DNA from: Saprospiraceae bacterium
Lineage (GTDB): Bacteria > Bacteroidota > Bacteroidia > Chitinophagales > Saprospiraceae
Reading direction: 5' to 3'
Assembly (NCBI GenBank): GCA_013360405.1
Contig: JABWBR010000052.1
Location: 1 to 38,122 of the forward strand
Length of the DNA stretch: 38,122 bases
The position numbers and the translations under genes are program-made. Below are positions 7,045 through 15,808 of this stretch, one piece after another. The notes beneath the pieces were generated by a model, which was not told where the DNA came from, searched no databases, and saw nothing but the letters and a program-made list of their open reading frames with translations. Position 1 is the stretch's first letter. Every line of letters begins with the position of its first letter.

Positions 7045-9792
7045 ATGAAGCAGCTCGTACCTATGCCATTTTCCTACAAAACCGCCTTTTTGCTGTTGTA
7101 TTTAGGCGTATTTTCTTGCTGTTTTACCATTCAGGCGCAGCAAGCCGTCGTTCAAAAAGTAACGGGAACCGGCCGCACAACGGGTCATGTGATTACACTG
7201 ACCCTGGCCAATGAGAGCGACAAGGCTATTTCAGGCGCTATTGAATCCATGACTGTACCTTCCGACGGGAAATACCAGGGCCAGGTCATTGACCAGCCGA
7301 TTACCTACAATATTCCGCCCGGCGGCACAATTACCGTTCCAGGATTTGGTTACTGTACGGATGTGAATTTGCCGGCGCCGCCTCCCGGCGCTATATTGCC
7401 GACGCCTGTGACGCCGGCAAACCCGGCGCTGCTGGAAACCATCGGCAATATCACGGATGCCGTTGCCGATTTGCAGGAAACCGGGCAGATTGGCACCCCC
7501 TTTAGTTATGATCTGATAAAAGAGCGCGAGACACTCATCCAGCAAACGGTCTGGATATATACTTCGGCAGGCACGGCTACTCCTTATGGCTTTACCGAGT
7601 TCTGCGACCGGATTCAACAACAATCCGGAATACCGGGCAGCACGTTGTCGCCCGGTATCAACCAGCTTTGGGACGCCATACTTGCCGTGGGAACAGCGGC
7701 TGCTATTCCGCCATTTATTGCGCCCCCCCTGCCGCCGGCTTCACAAACCATAACCCCGACACAAGGCGACATACCGCCAGGTATTGAAATTACAGCCAAA
7801 GGCACCGGGCGCACTACGGGGCATATAGCCGATCTTATTATCAACAACGGCACAGACCAACCCGTTGATATACAGCTTGGTCCGGGCTCAAAACCCAATG
7901 CGTTTTTTATTCCTTCCGGTGGGCAATACCAACCTTATATCGTACCCGCTTTACCTTCGATACCCGTACCACCCGGCCAGACTATTACCTTTCCTGTTGA
8001 GGGGTTTTGCGTTGACATACACCGCCCGCCCGTGCCTTCCGGCAATGGCATGCCCAAGCCCGGCGAGTGGTTGTCGATCCCTGTGTCAAGACCCGATAAT
8101 ATGGCGCCCGGTAATCTCGTCAATGTTCCCACGGCCGGCGCCTTGCCGCTCAACGACGCTATTCGCATACTGCAAAATACGCAGGCCCCCATCCACCAAA
8201 CCAGCACGCCGACAGCCGGCAGCGACTGCATTCGCTACCCCACAACTACTTCGCCTACCGTTCCGGGTACCGATATTCCGATTACCCAGCCCTTAATCCC
8301 CGACCAACAACCCGGCATTATAGCGCCTTTGCTACTTCAAGCGCTGAATAATATTACCCGTACTTATGATAAACTGCGAGACAATGACAATATCCAAACC
8401 CCGTTTTCCGGCAACCCGGAAAAAGAACGGGAAGCCGTCATACAGCAAACATTCTGGATTTACACCAGTGCCTTGAGCGGCGATAAATACGTGAGAGATG
8501 ATTTTAGAAACAATACTATCAAGCAATTTGAACAATCAAGCGGTAAACCGTTTGCAGAGACGCCTCCTCAGCAACAAGACCGGATAGACCAGGGCGTTGA
8601 CGATTTCTGGGATAGCTTTAATGCCGTAGGCGTAGAGGCGAAAGTGCTCAACACCCCACCCGCTCCGGCAACCCTCCCTGTCGAAAATTTCTGGGAAAAT
8701 TATAATACCACAGGCGCCAAGCTGCGATTGCCCGGCAGTACCGACCCCGGCCAATCTCCCGATGACCTCCAAATCCCCCCAGGAGATCCGAACTCCCAAC
8801 CGGAACTGATCCAGGACAATAACCGCAATAAATGCGCCTGCGGCGCTATTACTTTTGAGAGCGCCTTCACCCCGCCCCCCGCTAAAGAGGGCCAAAAACC
8901 ACAACCCCAACCTTTTAGCTTTAGCAACGAAGTGATACCCAATAAACCGCAAAAGAAAATACAGACCGGTCCCACCGTAAAAACCGGCGACCAAATACAA
9001 ATCGAACTGAACAACCTCAAAACAGCGTGTAGCGGCTGCAACAACCGCTGCAAAGCAGAAAATGTCAAGGTCACCATTTCATCCGGCCCGCTCAACACTA
9101 ACAATGGCCAGGGCTCCAACAATACAACGCAAGCCAACATTACAACAGTAAAAGATAAGTACTCGGCAACGGTTACAGTTGCCGACGGTAAAGAGGATTT
9201 TGGCATTTTTATTACTATAGAATACGTTTGTAATGACTCCCGGGGTGGCAGGAATCCCTGCGAATCAGCCGCCTGCTCCGACGTTTTCCTGCTCAAACTG
9301 CCCAGGGCCAAATCCTGTGACTGCGGCGACGTGCAATTCGCCCTGGATGTTACCCATAAACCCGCCGCTGAAAAAGACCCTAAACCCACATCGGTGAAGT
9401 TTGGAGAGGGTAAGATGCCCGGACAGGATGAGGAGATAAATATTTCCGAACAGGAATGGGAAAAAGCTGTCAGCGAAAACGACGTAATTACCATCAAAAT
9501 GAAAACGCTTACGGCCAAATGCACGGGCTGCGACAATACCTGCACACCTGGCGCCGTCAGCCTCGTGATCTCGGGCGAAGGTATTGACGGACTGAAAACA
9601 AGTGAAGAAGCGGCAAAAAAGCCAACGGCCTACAGAGCAAATGCCAACCTATTGACTGCTAAAAAGGTCAAAGGAGGAAACGGCCCCGTCAATTGCGTAA
9701 TCACGGTAAAATACACCTGCACCGGCAAAGCCGCCGATTGTAAGCCCAAGGATTGCGAGAAAAGTTACACCCTCACATTTAAACGGAGTTGA
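7045..9792 (+). CDS. Secreted protein with two tandem thioester-domain-like units and two Cys-rich repeats
   Basis: 915 aa. The N-terminus is a signal peptide (hydrophobic 13-27, cleavage near AQ 31). Two repeats follow, about 40-220 and 252-535. Each starts GTGRTTGH, then has a single Cys in a GYCTD/GFCVD context (C104, C322) and a later IQQTVWIYTS / IQQTFWIYTS motif (Q166, Q467). This Cys plus Q-x-A/T-x-W arrangement is like Gram-positive thioester (TQXA) domains, which form a Cys-Gln internal thioester and bind host surfaces covalently. Residues 597-915 hold two Cys-rich units, each with CxCG (C597/C599, C758/C760) and CxGCxxxC. Proline-rich linkers separate the parts. There is no type IX sorting domain that I recognise. 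The function is unknown; adhesion is an inference. Confidence 0.85.
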   Translation: MKQLVPMPFSYKTAFLLLYLGVFSCCFTIQAQQAVVQKVTGTGRTTGHVITLTLANESDKAISGAIESMTVPSDGKYQGQVIDQPITYNIPPGGTITVPGFGYCTDVNLPAPPPGAILPTPVTPANPALLETIGNITDAVADLQETGQIGTPFSYDLIKERETLIQQTVWIYTSAGTATPYGFTEFCDRIQQQSGIPGSTLSPGINQLWDAILAVGTAAAIPPFIAPPLPPASQTITPTQGDIPPGIEITAKGTGRTTGHIADLIINNGTDQPVDIQLGPGSKPNAFFIPSGGQYQPYIVPALPSIPVPPGQTITFPVEGFCVDIHRPPVPSGNGMPKPGEWLSIPVSRPDNMAPGNLVNVPTAGALPLNDAIRILQNTQAPIHQTSTPTAGSDCIRYPTTTSPTVPGTDIPITQPLIPDQQPGIIAPLLLQALNNITRTYDKLRDNDNIQTPFSGNPEKEREAVIQQTFWIYTSALSGDKYVRDDFRNNTIKQFEQSSGKPFAETPPQQQDRIDQGVDDFWDSFNAVGVEAKVLNTPPAPATLPVENFWENYNTTGAKLRLPGSTDPGQSPDDLQIPPGDPNSQPELIQDNNRNKCACGAITFESAFTPPPAKEGQKPQPQPFSFSNEVIPNKPQKKIQTGPTVKTGDQIQIELNNLKTACSGCNNRCKAENVKVTISSGPLNTNNGQGSNNTTQANITTVKDKYSATVTVADGKEDFGIFITIEYVCNDSRGGRNPCESAACSDVFLLKLPRAKSCDCGDVQFALDVTHKPAAEKDPKPTSVKFGEGKMPGQDEEINISEQEWEKAVSENDVITIKMKTLTAKCTGCDNTCTPGAVSLVISGEGIDGLKTSEEAAKKPTAYRANANLLTAKKVKGGNGPVNCVITVKYTCTGKAADCKPKDCEKSYTLTFKRS

Positions 9793-9808
9793 TGATACCC
9801 AAGCCCGA

Positions 9809-10762
9809 TCATGGCTTTATAGTTTCGCTGATTTTGTCCAGCTCGAGTACCACCCGCGAGCCGTCGTTGTAAAACATGGGGGCGAATTTGACGTCCCAGG
9901 CCAGTTCCATGTAGGTATACGACGTATTGGCATGCACCTGCTGGGCGAATGTCTCGTCGTAGCCTGCGATCAATATGATAATTTCTACTTCCATGTCCGC
10001 TACTTCCTGTGGGGTTTTGCGCCACAGGGGGCTTTCTTCATCAATCGGATGCACGATCGTCCAGTTGAGCGGCAGCAATACCACGCGTTCGCGTTCGAGG
10101 GGCAGGGGAATAAACTTGCGGCGCGAATCTCGTCCGTCGCGCTCCAGCCAGCTCATGGTTACCGTAGCTTCCATGTTTATAATGCGGTTATTGCGCAAAT
10201 TGGCCATCCTGAACTGCAAGCTGGTCATATCTTTGTAAGGCGCTATGATTGCCTGGTCGCTGAAGATAATCTGGGCTTTGGGCCGGGAAAATCGCGCAAA
10301 GAGCAATCCGGTAACCAGCGAAAAGCTGAGCAGTCCCACCAGCGCATCGACAGCCGCAAGCAGGCTGGCAGCCGGCGTTTTTGGGCTTATGGCCCCATAA
10401 CCTACCGTGGTAAATGTTTGCGTGCTGAGAAAAAAAGCATGCGTTAACCGGTGCCAGTCATCGCCGTCTTCTACACCGTGAAAAGCGCCGTTGCCGAGCA
10501 GGGCGAACAGGATCGCAAACAGGCCGTTTATGATGATAAAAAAAACGACTACCGTTAGCAGAAACCTCCACCAGGGCATCTCTACCAGCCATTGGTATAA
10601 GGCAAGCGAACGTCGTCCTCTTCGCAATACATTGAAAGAACCGTCTTTATTAATCAATCTTTCGCCGGAAGCGGTTATTTTTGTTCCAAACCCCAGGTCA
10701 TTATTGATGTCGCTGCGGGTAATACCCATCGTTTGCTTAGATCGATTACGCTTGAATGCCAT
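9809..10762 (-). CDS. Inward-rectifier-type potassium channel (KirBac family)
   Basis: 317 aa. Two membrane helices (about 68-90 and 132-156) flank a pore loop with the K+ selectivity filter TTVGYG at 118-123. The cytoplasmic beta-rich Kir domain follows (about 163-317), with the family pattern FRMANLRNNRIINMEATVTM and a WTIVHPIDEESPLW stretch. An N-terminal slide-helix region GDGSFNV-like (KDGSFNVLRRG, 40-49) is also typical. The start is either ATG 10762 or the internal Met12 (10729), which better matches family length. Its 3' end converges on the secreted-protein gene with only 16 bp between stops and no repeat array, the one convergent junction here without one. Confidence 0.93.
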   Translation of the reverse strand: MAFKRNRSKQTMGITRSDINNDLGFGTKITASGERLINKDGSFNVLRRGRRSLALYQWLVEMPWWRFLLTVVVFFIIINGLFAILFALLGNGAFHGVEDGDDWHRLTHAFFLSTQTFTTVGYGAISPKTPAASLLAAVDALVGLLSFSLVTGLLFARFSRPKAQIIFSDQAIIAPYKDMTSLQFRMANLRNNRIINMEATVTMSWLERDGRDSRRKFIPLPLERERVVLLPLNWTIVHPIDEESPLWRKTPQEVADMEVEIIILIAGYDETFAQQVHANTSYTYMELAWDVKFAPMFYNDGSRVVLELDKISETIKP

Positions 10763-11846
10763 GATAAAAATTGAGATTCACCCCGATATTCGCCAGGCAG
10801 CCACGCTGCCGGCCGCTTTTTATCGCGACACTGCTGTCTTCGAGGCGGTGAAAGAAAAAATTTTGTCAACCTGCTGGCACTATGTCGCCGATGCCTCTAC
10901 TATTGCCGATGCAGGCGAGGTGTTTCCGCTTACCCTGCTGGAAGGCGTACTCGACGAGCCGTTGGTATTGACACAAAACATCGATGGGCGTACCTTTTGT
11001 TTATCAAATGTGTGCACCCACCGCGGAAAAATTGTGGTGGAAGCGCCCGGCAACCACCGCATGCTGACCTGCGGCTATCATGGCCGTTGTTTTCGCCTCG
11101 ACGGTACTTTTAAGAGTATGCCCGCTTTTGAAAAGGTAAAAGATTTTCCCTCCGACAACGACCACCTGCGGCAAATTCCGCTTGCCGAGTGGCTGGGCTT
11201 GTTGTTCGTTTCGCTACAGCCGGAGGTTTCTTTTGCAAAAATAGTGCGTCCCATCACGGAACGCCTCTCCTGGCTGCCCTTAGATACCCTGGAATTAGCT
11301 TCACAAGGCCACGAGGACTACGAAGTAGAAGCCAACTGGGCCTTGTATTGCGACAATTACCTCGAAGGGTTCCACATACCTTTTGTACACCCGGCGCTCA
11401 ACAAAGCTATCGAGTTTGGAGAATACGAATACGAGCTTTTTCCGTATTGTAACCTGCAAAAAGCCATCGCTAAAGCCGATGAGCCTTATTTTTCACCACC
11501 CGAGGGTACGCCCGACCACGGCCGGCGTATTTATGCCTATTATTTCTGGGTATTCCCCAACCTGATGTTCAATTTCTACCCATGGGGCCTTTCCCTGAAC
11601 GTAGTAGAACCCTTATCCCACAATCGGACGCGGGTGCGCTTCCGCACCTATTATTTCCACGACGCCGTGCGGAATCGAGATCGCAATGCGCTCGACATCA
11701 CAGAATTAGAAGACGAATCGGTCGTACAAAGCGTACAGCGCGGCATCCAGTCGCGATTTTACGACAAAGGCCGCTATTCGCCCACTATGGAACAGTGCGT
11801 TCACCATTTTCACCGGCTTATCGCCCAGGCATTGGAACAAGATTGA
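10761..11846 (+). CDS. Rieske non-heme iron oxygenase, large-subunit type
   Basis: 361 aa from ATG 10761; the upstream open extension is antisense to the Kir gene and not protein-like. The N-terminal Rieske [2Fe-2S] domain has the ligands CTHRG and CGYHGRCF (C-x-H, about 17 residues, C-x2-H) around residues 76-98. The C-terminal catalytic domain has DNYLEGFHIPFVHPAL, which carries the two His of the mononuclear iron facial triad. Family members hydroxylate aromatic rings or demethylate quaternary amines such as choline or carnitine derivatives; the substrate is not readable. No reductase or ferredoxin gene is adjacent. The start codon overlaps that of the divergent Kir gene. Confidence 0.9.
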   Translation: MIKIEIHPDIRQAATLPAAFYRDTAVFEAVKEKILSTCWHYVADASTIADAGEVFPLTLLEGVLDEPLVLTQNIDGRTFCLSNVCTHRGKIVVEAPGNHRMLTCGYHGRCFRLDGTFKSMPAFEKVKDFPSDNDHLRQIPLAEWLGLLFVSLQPEVSFAKIVRPITERLSWLPLDTLELASQGHEDYEVEANWALYCDNYLEGFHIPFVHPALNKAIEFGEYEYELFPYCNLQKAIAKADEPYFSPPEGTPDHGRRIYAYYFWVFPNLMFNFYPWGLSLNVVEPLSHNRTRVRFRTYYFHDAVRNRDRNALDITELEDESVVQSVQRGIQSRFYDKGRYSPTMEQCVHHFHRLIAQALEQD

Positions 11847-11868
11847 TTCACCCGATAATTATTTTTTT

Positions 11869-12978
11869 ATGAAAAAAATGAACACGCTTTTCGCCTTTAT
11901 ATTTTTTGCGCTTTCGCTAAATGCCCAGGATCTTAAAGTAGATACCAGCATGCGCATGGATTTTGAAGCCTACGACCCGCCTTCCTCGCTGGTAGTGCCC
12001 GAACACCCGCTGACACGGGCCAAATTCCCCTTTATCGACGTGCATAGCCACCACTGGCGTATGGCCGATCAGGACCTCTCTGTTTTGATCCGACAAATGG
12101 ATTCTCTCAATATGGGCATCGTCGTAAACCTCAGCGGCAGGGGCGGCGCAGCGCTCAAGGCTATGTCCGACAATATCAAAAAATACGGCTACCAGGGACG
12201 CATAGCCCTGTTTACCAATATCGAAATCCGCAGCATTGAAGACCCCGACTGGCTGGAGAATACGATCAAGCAACTGGAATACGACGTGCAAAACGGCGCA
12301 GTAGGCCTCAAAATATACAAAAGCCAGGGCATGGACCACAAGGATTCCAGCGGTCAACGTATCGCCATCGACGACCCCCGCCTCGATCCCATATGGGAAA
12401 AATGCGGCCAACTGGGCATCCCCGTGCTGATCCATTCGGGCGACCCCAAGCAATTCTGGGAACCCTTCGACGCCAATAACGAGCGCTGGCTCGAACTCAA
12501 AACGCACCCCCGCCGCAAGCGCAGCCACGACGACCCCGCCCCCTGGGAACAAATCCTGGCCGAACAACACCATATTTTCAAAAAACACCCCAAAACTATC
12601 TTTATCAATGCCCACATGGGCTGGTTCCCCAACGACCTGCAACAGTTGGGTCGCATTCTCGACGACATGCCCAACGTATACGTGGAAATCGGCGCCGTGA
12701 TCGCCGAATTGGGCCGCCAACCCCGCGCCGCCAGGCAGTTTTTTGAAAAATACCAGGACCGCGTACTCTTCGGCAAAGACGCCTACCACCCCGAGGAATA
12801 TCCCACCTATTTCAGGGTGCTCGAAACTGCCGACGAATATTTCCCCTACTACAAGCGCTATCACGCCTTCTGGCGTATGTACGGTATGGAATTACCCGAT
12901 AATATTTTGAAGAAATTGTATTATAAAAACGCCCTGAAAATCATCCCCGGATTGGATAAATCGCAATTCCCCCGGTAG
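11869..12978 (+). CDS. Exported amidohydrolase-family metal-dependent hydrolase (Amidohydro_2)
   Basis: 369 aa. A signal peptide is evident (MKKMNTLFAFIFFALSLNAQ, cleavage about residue 19), so it is periplasmic or secreted. The TIM-barrel amidohydrolase pattern starts with FIDVHSHHW (the H-x-H metal site, near 57-60), continues with LIHSGDP (metal His) and INAHMGW, and ends with LFGKDAY carrying the late catalytic Asp. Relatives include ACMSD-like decarboxylases and lactone hydrolases, so the reaction cannot be fixed. It starts 22 bp after the Rieske oxygenase gene on the same strand, which suggests co-transcription. Its stop codon TAG (12976-12978) is inside a perfect 36-bp palindrome. Confidence 0.88.
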   Translation: MKKMNTLFAFIFFALSLNAQDLKVDTSMRMDFEAYDPPSSLVVPEHPLTRAKFPFIDVHSHHWRMADQDLSVLIRQMDSLNMGIVVNLSGRGGAALKAMSDNIKKYGYQGRIALFTNIEIRSIEDPDWLENTIKQLEYDVQNGAVGLKIYKSQGMDHKDSSGQRIAIDDPRLDPIWEKCGQLGIPVLIHSGDPKQFWEPFDANNERWLELKTHPRRKRSHDDPAPWEQILAEQHHIFKKHPKTIFINAHMGWFPNDLQQLGRILDDMPNVYVEIGAVIAELGRQPRAARQFFEKYQDRVLFGKDAYHPEEYPTYFRVLETADEYFPYYKRYHAFWRMYGMELPDNILKKLYYKNALKIIPGLDKSQFPR

Positions 12979-13006
12979 AGACGCGATGCATCGCGTCTCT
13001 ACCGGG
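12971..13006. terminator. Perfect 36-bp palindrome containing the stop codon
   Basis: The sequence is symmetric over 18-base arms (CCCGGTAGAGACGCGATG and its complement). The arm CCGGTAGAGAC contains the TAG stop of the amidohydrolase gene at 12976-12978. A near-identical palindrome at 18694-18731 also supplies the stop of the PBP1A gene. Such a stem would be very stable in RNA, but no U-run follows, so it may act as a 3'-end stabiliser or attenuator rather than a classical terminator. Confidence 0.75.
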
Positions 13007-13019
13007 TAATGCAATAAAT

Positions 13020-14090
13020 ATGAAATGGTGGATCGCAACAATCCTGGTGCCGGCCCTGGCCTGGCCGTCTGACAACGCCCGCTCGCAGGCCGACACGGTA
13101 TTTATCTCTAATCCTTCCTTTGAGGCGGATGTAGCCCTGTTTTCGCAGGATACCGCCGGCTGGATCGACTGCGGCTTCCTTTCAGAAGCCCCCGCAGCGG
13201 TGCAACCCGGCCAATACGACGTGCGTATGGCGCCGAAGGACCAACGCTACTACATGAGCCTGGTAGTTAGAGAAAACTACACCTGGGATGCCATCGGGCA
13301 AAAACTGGAAAAACCCCTCGAACCGGGCAAATGTTACGAATGGACCGTCTACCTCGCCCAATCGCCTCATTACGTCGATTATGCACGCAGGCACGCAGGT
13401 AAGGTGCGCTACAACAACCCTATCCAGCTTTTTATCTGGGGCGGCAGCGGCTTTTGCCAGGCCGGACAGCTACTGGCCGAAACAGCAGTAGTAAAACACA
13501 AAAACTGGCAAGCCTACCGACTGGTATTCCGGCCCCAAAAACCGGTGTATTATATTACGCTACACGCGTATTACCTCAACCCGCTGGCCGCCGCTTATAA
13601 CGGCCATATTCTTGTAGACAATGCCTCTCATATCGTATCCATACCCTGCACCGATCAACCGGAAAAACCACTAGACGCAAGCAAAGTGCTAACGCTTTCA
13701 CCACCGTCTTTAGAAGCCCTCGAACGCTATATTGCGCTTCATGGGCCGCATATTATTTTTTCTTCCAAAAAATTGGAACTCGAAGAAAAAGCCGATACCG
13801 ATTTTTTTCGTCCCGAATATCTCTCGTATGCTCACATGTCTGTAATTGCCAAAGGCCTGCGCTGGTTCCCCGGCCAAAAACTGATCGTTGGCATAAAACC
13901 CCGCCCTAAGCGCCAACTTGATGCCCGAATAGCATATATCAGCCAATATCTCCGCGACAGAGGCCTCAAACCTGAGCAGTATACCGTTGTGGTTTATGAA
14001 AAAACAGACAAGGCTGCCTGGCTCGCTGAAAGCCCGAATATCGCACTGAGACTTGCCCCGGTTGGGGAGAGTGAGAGAGGGGGAGAGTGA
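13020..14090 (+). CDS. Secreted NPSFE-type protein with C-terminal OmpA-like region
   Basis: 356 aa. The N-terminus looks like a signal peptide with cleavage about residue 23. The next about 170 residues follow a pattern I associate with Saprospiria secreted proteins: NPSFE, GWIDCG, VQPGQYDV, YMSLVVRENYTWDAIGQKL, GKCYEWTVYLA, IWGG and HILVDNAS, i.e. a jelly-roll carbohydrate-binding-like module. The C-terminal region (about 230-345, with LDARIAYISQYLRDRG) could be a degenerate OmpA-like peptidoglycan-binding fold; this is uncertain. The last residues, GESERGGE, are encoded by the 14064 repeat array, which also supplies the stop codon. It follows the amidohydrolase gene by 41 bp. Confidence 0.75.
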   Translation: MKWWIATILVPALAWPSDNARSQADTVFISNPSFEADVALFSQDTAGWIDCGFLSEAPAAVQPGQYDVRMAPKDQRYYMSLVVRENYTWDAIGQKLEKPLEPGKCYEWTVYLAQSPHYVDYARRHAGKVRYNNPIQLFIWGGSGFCQAGQLLAETAVVKHKNWQAYRLVFRPQKPVYYITLHAYYLNPLAAAYNGHILVDNASHIVSIPCTDQPEKPLDASKVLTLSPPSLEALERYIALHGPHIIFSSKKLELEEKADTDFFRPEYLSYAHMSVIAKGLRWFPGQKLIVGIKPRPKRQLDARIAYISQYLRDRGLKPEQYTVVVYEKTDKAAWLAESPNIALRLAPVGESERGGE

Positions 14091-14148
14091 GAGAGGGGGA
14101 GGCACTAAAAATCCAACAGTCCCAAAGTCTCACGCTCTCACCCTCCCC
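14064..14148. repeat. Inverted GAGAGTGAGAG / CTCTCAC array between convergent genes
   Basis: The left arm (14064-14102) has two copies of a GAGAGTGAGAGAGGGG unit. The right arm (14128-14148) is the partial complement (TCTCACGCTCTCACCC). They bracket an AT-richer core of about 25 bp. The array contains the stop codon of the NPSFE gene (14088-14090), and its right arm directly abuts the folB stop (14149, minus), so it would end transcription from both sides. It belongs to the same family as 4911, 20788 and 26618. Confidence 0.85.
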
Positions 14149-14580
14149 TTAATCCTCTCTGAGTTCTTTCAGGTTATTCGACAATTTGCGCAGTATGCGC
14201 AGGGTGCGGAGGCTGGGCAGGTCGAAAACGCCGGTGGTTATTTCAATAGAAGCACTGCCCACACGGCCGCCGAGGGGGGGATGCAATTTGCGGAGCTTGA
14301 GCTTTACACCGCGCACCTGCCCGAAATGGTCTTCGATGCGATCCACTATGCGTTGCGCTACATTTTCAATCAACCGGGCCGGTTTGCGCATCTCTGCCTG
14401 GCAAAGTAGAAACAGGGTTTCGTAGTTGAGGGTCTGAAACAAGTCGTCTTCCTCAGCGGCAGCGTCGATGCGCACATCGACAAATACGTCGAGTACAAAC
14501 TCGTTGCCCAATATCTGTTCCTCTTCGTAGAAACCGTGCGGAGCATTAAAATGAACGTCTTCCAGCGCTATAATTGCCAT
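14149..14580 (-). CDS. folB: Dihydroneopterin aldolase
   Basis: 143 aa from ATG 14580 (MAIIALEDVHFNAPHGFYEEE); 19 further open codons upstream are not family-like and cross the intergenic region. FolB converts 7,8-dihydroneopterin to 6-hydroxymethyl-dihydropterin and glycolaldehyde in folate synthesis. Family features are the GFYEEEQILGNEF start with the catalytic Glu region, LNYETLFLLC, the pterin-anchoring LIENVAQRIVDRI, and the KLRKLHPPLGG strand that carries the conserved Lys/Pro. The C-terminus is about 20 residues longer than the usual 120. A TATCTTTG on the minus strand at 14609-14602 could be its -7 promoter element. Confidence 0.9.
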   Translation of the reverse strand: MAIIALEDVHFNAPHGFYEEEQILGNEFVLDVFVDVRIDAAAEEDDLFQTLNYETLFLLCQAEMRKPARLIENVAQRIVDRIEDHFGQVRGVKLKLRKLHPPLGGRVGSASIEITTGVFDLPSLRTLRILRKLSNNLKELRED

Positions 14581-14601
14581 ATCGTTGCATCCTTGTTTTA
14601 G

Positions 14602-14609
14602 CAAAGATA
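14602..14609 (-). promoter_or_regulatory. Possible Bacteroidota -7 element for folB
   Basis: TATCTTTG (minus strand) matches TAnnTTTG and sits 22 bp upstream of the folB ATG at 14580. No TTG is found at the expected distance, so the assignment rests on the -7 match alone. The divergent aroB start is at 14649. Confidence 0.35.
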
Positions 14610-14648
14610 ATACCAATGTGCTATCTTCGCACCACACACATTTGCAAT

Positions 14649-15713
14649 ATGCCTATTATAGATGTAGGAACTTACCAGGTACACGTGGGCGACTGCTGGG
14701 CGCCGCTCAACCAACTCATCGCATCACGCCCGCAAGGCAAGTTGCTGGTCATAGTCGACGGCAATACGCGGCGCCACTGTCTGCCCTTGCTCCGCCAAAA
14801 ACTTGAGCGCCGCGACCTGACGATCATTTCCGTACCTGCCGGCGAATCGTTCAAACATATTGACACCTGCACCCGCATCTGGCAACAGATGCTTGACGCG
14901 GGCGCCGACCGAAGCTCGCTGGTCATCAACCTCGGTGGCGGGGTAATCGGCGATATGGGCGGCTTTTGCGCAGCTACGTTTAAACGCGGCATGGATTTCG
15001 TACAGGTACCCACCACGCTCCTGTCGCAGGTAGACGCCTCTATCGGCGGCAAACTCGGCGTCGATTTCGGCGCTTTGAAAAACGGCATCGGACTTTTCTG
15101 CAATCCCCTGGGCGTGTTTATCGAGCCGGCTTTCCTGCTAAGTCTGTCACCCCGCGAACTGCGCAGCGGCTATGCCGAAGTGATCAAACACAGCCTTATC
15201 GCCGATGCCGCCCAATGGGAACGCCTTCGCCGCTTCACAAACCTCGACCAGGTAAACTGGAGCGAGTTGCTGACGCCCTCCCTGCTCATCAAACAACAAA
15301 TCGTTTCTGCCGACCCCTTCGAAAAAGGCGCCCGCAAAGCGCTCAATTTCGGACATACCATCGGCCATGCAGCAGAAGGCCTGGCTTTACAATCACTTGA
15401 CCCCCTGCTACACGGAGAGGCCGTCGCTGTAGGTATGATTTGCGAAACCTGGCTGTCGCATCGCCTGCTAGGGCTTCCCTCCGACCAACTCAACGACATA
15501 AGCAGCTACCTTGTCAGGTTGTACAAACCCAAACCACTTGATAAAAATGATTTTCCGGCTTATTTGGAACTCATCGCACAGGATAAAAAAAACGAAGGCG
15601 ACGAATGGCTGTTCAGCCTCATCCACCCCCTGGGCCGCGCCGTGATCAATCAACCCGTCTCCCCCCAATTAATCGTGGAAAGCATGGCTTATTTCAATCA
15701 GCTCATTTCATGA
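14649..15713 (+). CDS. aroB: 3-dehydroquinate synthase
   Basis: 354 aa from ATG 14649 (MPIIDVGTYQVHVG); the open frame upstream is intergenic. AroB makes 3-dehydroquinate from DAHP in the shikimate pathway, using NAD+ and a divalent metal. The NAD-binding stretch INLGGGVIGDMGGF (about 93-106), the PTTLLSQVDASIGGK signature (121-135) and the metal ligands in GYAEVIKH (Glu177), NFGHTIGHA and LLHGEAV are all present. Length is normal. It is divergent from folB with 68 bp between starts. Confidence 0.96.
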   Translation: MPIIDVGTYQVHVGDCWAPLNQLIASRPQGKLLVIVDGNTRRHCLPLLRQKLERRDLTIISVPAGESFKHIDTCTRIWQQMLDAGADRSSLVINLGGGVIGDMGGFCAATFKRGMDFVQVPTTLLSQVDASIGGKLGVDFGALKNGIGLFCNPLGVFIEPAFLLSLSPRELRSGYAEVIKHSLIADAAQWERLRRFTNLDQVNWSELLTPSLLIKQQIVSADPFEKGARKALNFGHTIGHAAEGLALQSLDPLLHGEAVAVGMICETWLSHRLLGLPSDQLNDISSYLVRLYKPKPLDKNDFPAYLELIAQDKKNEGDEWLFSLIHPLGRAVINQPVSPQLIVESMAYFNQLIS

Positions 15714-15808
15714 TCCCCCCGGCTTCAATCCGGGAATAAAAAAACAATTTATTTATTTTTGTTTATTAAAAATGAAAAATAACCAAGGCCTAAACACCGT
15801 TATAGGAC

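Noticed and set aside
8700..9545. 281-aa open frame on minus
   Set aside because: Antisense to the Cys-rich region of the large secreted protein; no domain.
11917..12864. 315-aa open frame on minus
   Set aside because: Antisense shadow of the amidohydrolase, in the mirrored codon frame.
15717..15735. Intrinsic terminator after aroB (CCCGG...CCGGG)
   Set aside because: Short stem followed by A residues rather than T on the coding strand; not a convincing terminator.
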